Of a stretch of 7,350 nt of DNA, positions 6,022 to 7,350 are shown piece by piece. A program made the translations under genes and the position numbers. Below the pieces are notes generated by a model. That model saw only the letters and a program-made list of their open reading frames with translations, was not told the origin of the DNA and did not search any database. Origin of the DNA: Actinomycetota bacterium (GTDB lineage: Bacteria > Actinomycetota > Actinomycetes > Nanopelagicales > Nanopelagicaceae); the NCBI GenBank assembly GCA_010032085.1, contig RGYL01000036.1, positions 1 through 7,350 on the forward strand, read 5' to 3'. The first letter of the stretch is position 1, and every line of letters starts with the position of its first letter.

Positions 6022-6151
6022 CTTCAATCCGACGTTGCTCCATCCGCTTGTATCTCTTATAGAAACTGCGTAGCAATATCACCGTTGCCAAAGTCAAAGT
6101 AATCATGGTTATCGATCCTGCAATACCTTGATCGAGATATCCGCTTTCCAT
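6008..6151 (-). CDS. Small single-pass membrane protein of unknown function
   Basis: A 47-residue protein from the ATG at 6151: short acidic N-terminus MESGYLDQG, one hydrophobic segment at about 11-27 (SITMITLTLATVILL), then a very basic tail with KRYKRMEQRR. By the positive-inside rule the tail faces the cytoplasm. I do not recognise the family. It overlaps the SURF1-like gene by 14 bases and is the first gene of the minus-strand run, so it is probably real. In many Actinobacteria a small one-helix membrane protein follows mca at this locus (Rv1083 in M. tuberculosis, as I recall); this could be its counterpart, by inference. The in-frame ATG at 6106 would remove the acidic end and is less likely. 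The open frame up to 6253 lies antisense to the DUF4307 gene and is discounted. Confidence 0.65.
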   Translation of the reverse strand: MESGYLDQGIAGSITMITLTLATVILLRSFYKRYKRMEQRRIEDERK

Positions 6152-6165
6152 GCCAGAATCATCCC
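6152..6165. promoter_or_regulatory. 14-bp divergent gap between two start codons
   Basis: The ATG at 6151 (-) and the ATG at 6166 (+) are only 14 bases apart, so promoters for both operons must lie in this gap and in coding sequence. CAGAAT (6154-6159, +) and GATGAT (6163-6158, -) each match the -10 consensus at four of six bases. Each sits exactly where a -10 would be if transcription began at the start codon (leaderless mRNA). No convincing -35 was found on either side. Confidence 0.3.
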
Positions 6166-6573
6166 ATGAGTCAGGAGTCGCCAAGCGATCTAGAAAACCT
6201 CCTAAAGCAGCGCTATGGAAAAAGCAGCAATAATCTCTGGAAATACAGCGCACTTCTACTTCTTGCTATCGGGCTTCCCTGGTTGATGTGGAGCGCCTGG
6301 TATCACTCAAATCCACCAGCGCGTGTTTCTCTAATTAGTTTTAAACCAATCGATAGCCGCACGATTGAAATTACTTTTGAACTTGATCGTCGCGACCCTG
6401 CGAGCTCGCAAATATGCACATTAGTGGCACGTGATTTTGAAAAGAATATCGTCGGTGAAATTGACTTTGAGGTCCCCGCCAGCAAAACCAACCCACAAAA
6501 GATCACAGCCGAAATCCCCACTCGCCTTGAAGCGGTAAACGCCGGCGTTCTTGAGTGTCGCCCCAAGCAATAA
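6166..6573 (+). CDS. DUF4307 family single-pass membrane protein
   Basis: A 135-residue protein. It has a hydrophilic N-terminus with LKQRYG at 13-18, the usual DUF4307 lead-in; one transmembrane helix at about 26-46; and an outside beta-rich domain (about 50-133) with FKPIDSRTIEITFELDRRDP, a Cys in QICTLVARD and a final Cys in GVLECRP. The two Cys residues could be paired. The function of the family is unknown; it is an actinobacterial family that often sits next to greA, as Rv1081c does in M. tuberculosis. The ATG at 6166 is kept because RYG falls early in family members. There is no SD and only 14 bases separate it from the divergent gene, which hints at leaderless translation. Confidence 0.85.
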   Translation: MSQESPSDLENLLKQRYGKSSNNLWKYSALLLLAIGLPWLMWSAWYHSNPPARVSLISFKPIDSRTIEITFELDRRDPASSQICTLVARDFEKNIVGEIDFEVPASKTNPQKITAEIPTRLEAVNAGVLECRPKQ

Positions 6574-6589
6574 GTAGCATCTCTCCCCT

Positions 6590-7063
6590 ATGAGCGCCAA
6601 GACCTGGTTAACCCAAGAAGCAGCTGACCGTCTTCAAGGTGAACTACACCAACTTGAGACAACCGGACGTTCTGAAGTTGTTAAGAAAATAGAAGCTGCT
6701 CGCGCAGAAGGTGACTTAAAAGAAAATGGTGGTTATCACGCGGCGCGCGAGGAACAAGGAAAATTAGAGGCGCGTATTCGGCAATTAAAGGCGCTGCTTG
6801 AGAGCGCAGAGATTGGAACGCCGAGTGGCGAAGCCGGAAAAGTAGGACCTGGCATGAAAGTTAGCGTTGAGATTATGGGAAAGAAAATGGAATTTCTACT
6901 TGGCTCGCGCGAGATTGCAAGTGGTGAATTAGATGTCTATAGCGAACAATCTCCACTCGGCGCGGCCGTTATGGGAGCAAGCGTTGGGGATGAACGAAGC
7001 TACAAGGCTCCGAACGGTAAAGATATAACGGTAAAGATACTTGCTGCTGATTTATTTGCTTAA
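6590..7063 (+). CDS. greA: Transcription elongation factor GreA
   Basis: A 157-residue GreA, normal family length. The N-terminal coiled coil (about 1-78) carries the tip motif GDLKENGGYHAAREEQGK, with the acidic residues Asp42 and Glu45 that match Asp41 and Glu44 of E. coli GreA. These reach through the secondary channel of RNA polymerase and stimulate cleavage of the backtracked transcript. The C-terminal FKBP-like domain (about 82-157) shows SPLGAAVMGASVGDE and ends in VKILAADLF. The gene starts 16 bases after the DUF4307 stop and has no SD, so the two are probably co-transcribed. The GGYHAA variant of the tip is usual in Actinobacteria. Confidence 0.96.
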   Translation: MSAKTWLTQEAADRLQGELHQLETTGRSEVVKKIEAARAEGDLKENGGYHAAREEQGKLEARIRQLKALLESAEIGTPSGEAGKVGPGMKVSVEIMGKKMEFLLGSREIASGELDVYSEQSPLGAAVMGASVGDERSYKAPNGKDITVKILAADLFA

Positions 7064-7068
7064 AGCAA
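7056..7068. terminator. Small hairpin spanning the greA stop codon
   Basis: TTGCT (7056-7060) and AGCAA (7064-7068) pair around the greA TAA as loop. A/T-rich sequence flanks both sides, and the 8-base gap to the convergent permease gene leaves no room for anything larger. A stem of 5 bp is marginal for a bidirectional terminator. Confidence 0.22.
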
Positions 7069-7071
7069 TTA

Positions 7072-7350
7072 TTACTTTGTTGCGGTATTGATGTATTTAC
7101 GGATGCTAAGCGGAACAAAAATCGCCATAATCAAGACCATATAAATCAAGGACATTGCTAACGGGTTCTGGCTCGGCCAAGAATTTGCGGTCACTCCAAA
7201 GATATTTTGTAGACCAAAAAGCTCCCTACAAGCCGCGACCATAGTTGAGACGGGATTCCATTCGGCAAAGTATTGGAGCGCTTTCGGCATTCCGGTTGTG
7301 GGGGCAAAAGCATTTGAGAGAAAGGTGAGCGGAAATACCGCGATAAATAC
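7072..7350 (-). CDS. ABC-2 type transporter permease, C-terminal end (5' truncated by window)
   Basis: The minus-strand frame is open from the window edge (first whole codon at 7350-7348) to a TAA at 7074-7072, giving 92 residues. It shows the end of an ABC-2 (drug/polysaccharide export) permease: a hydrophobic strand VFIAVFPLTFLSNAF, then the family motif APTTGMPKALQYFAEWNPVS, in which a short amphipathic stretch precedes NP, and a last transmembrane helix (LAMSLIYMVLIMAIFVPLSI) with a basic end RKYINTATK. Such permeases pair with an ATP-binding subunit, normally encoded next to them, outside this window. The substrate cannot be inferred. The Met at 7290 is internal, not the start. The gene converges on greA. 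Confidence 0.88.
   Translation of the reverse strand, partial: VFIAVFPLTFLSNAFAPTTGMPKALQYFAEWNPVSTMVAACRELFGLQNIFGVTANSWPSQNPLAMSLIYMVLIMAIFVPLSIRKYINTATK

Noticed and set aside
6152..6253. Extended start of the small membrane protein
   Set aside because: It would lie antisense to the DUF4307 coding start, and the added residues look random (Cys-rich, no pattern).
1..7350. Mobile elements, CRISPR, tRNA/rRNA, phage or defence genes
   Set aside because: No transposase, direct-repeat array, clover-leaf or rRNA-like stretch was seen; every long open region is a recognisable core gene.

Overview
The window looks like chromosomal core sequence from a small-genome actinobacterium of intermediate GC (a little under 50% by eye). 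The freshwater Nanopelagicales (acI) fit best. This rests on three things. The gene set is actinobacterial: a PIN-PhoH fusion, an Rv1086-like short-chain Z-prenyl synthase, DUF3817, DUF4307, a secreted SLT/Apf-type hydrolase, and a GreA with the motif GDLKENGGYH. GTG and TTG starts and weak Shine-Dalgarno (SD) sites are common. Spacing is very tight, with several overlaps and near-zero gaps. The taxon is an inference, not a proof.

Layout. Bases 1-1943 (+) hold the tail of xseA, xseB and a class I [4Fe-4S] fumarase, with short gaps or overlaps consistent with one operon. Bases 1944-2522 (-) encode a secreted transglycosylase-like wall hydrolase, whose stop codon abuts the fumarase stop with no base between. 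It has a leader of up to 223 nt (2523-2745) with a strong SD and overlapping hairpins. Bases 2746-4068 (-) encode a PIN-PhoH ATPase/RNase-like protein with a TTG start; 4069-4208 is its leader, with a perfect inverted repeat. Bases 4209-6151 (-) form a compact four-gene run, in transcription order: a 47-residue membrane protein, a SURF1-like protein, a DUF3817 membrane protein and a Z-isoprenyl diphosphate synthase. Only 14 bp separate it from the divergent pair DUF4307 protein-greA (6166-7063, +). The window closes with the C-terminal end of an ABC-2 type permease on the minus strand (7072-7350).

From memory, the gene order resembles the Mycobacterium tuberculosis interval Rv1080c-Rv1108c (greA, DUF4307, mca, Rv1086, phoH2, fum, glpX, xseB, xseA), but strongly condensed. 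No mca or glpX is present here, and the fumarase is the iron-sulfur class I type. The genes cover separate housekeeping tasks: DNA repair, the TCA cycle, wall remodelling, RNA metabolism, polyprenyl-lipid supply, oxidase assembly and transcript-cleavage rescue. I see no mobile element, CRISPR array, tRNA or rRNA, and no obviously novel multi-gene system. The points most worth checking are the wall-hydrolase leader, the phoH leader and the unusually small divergent gap at 6152-6165.
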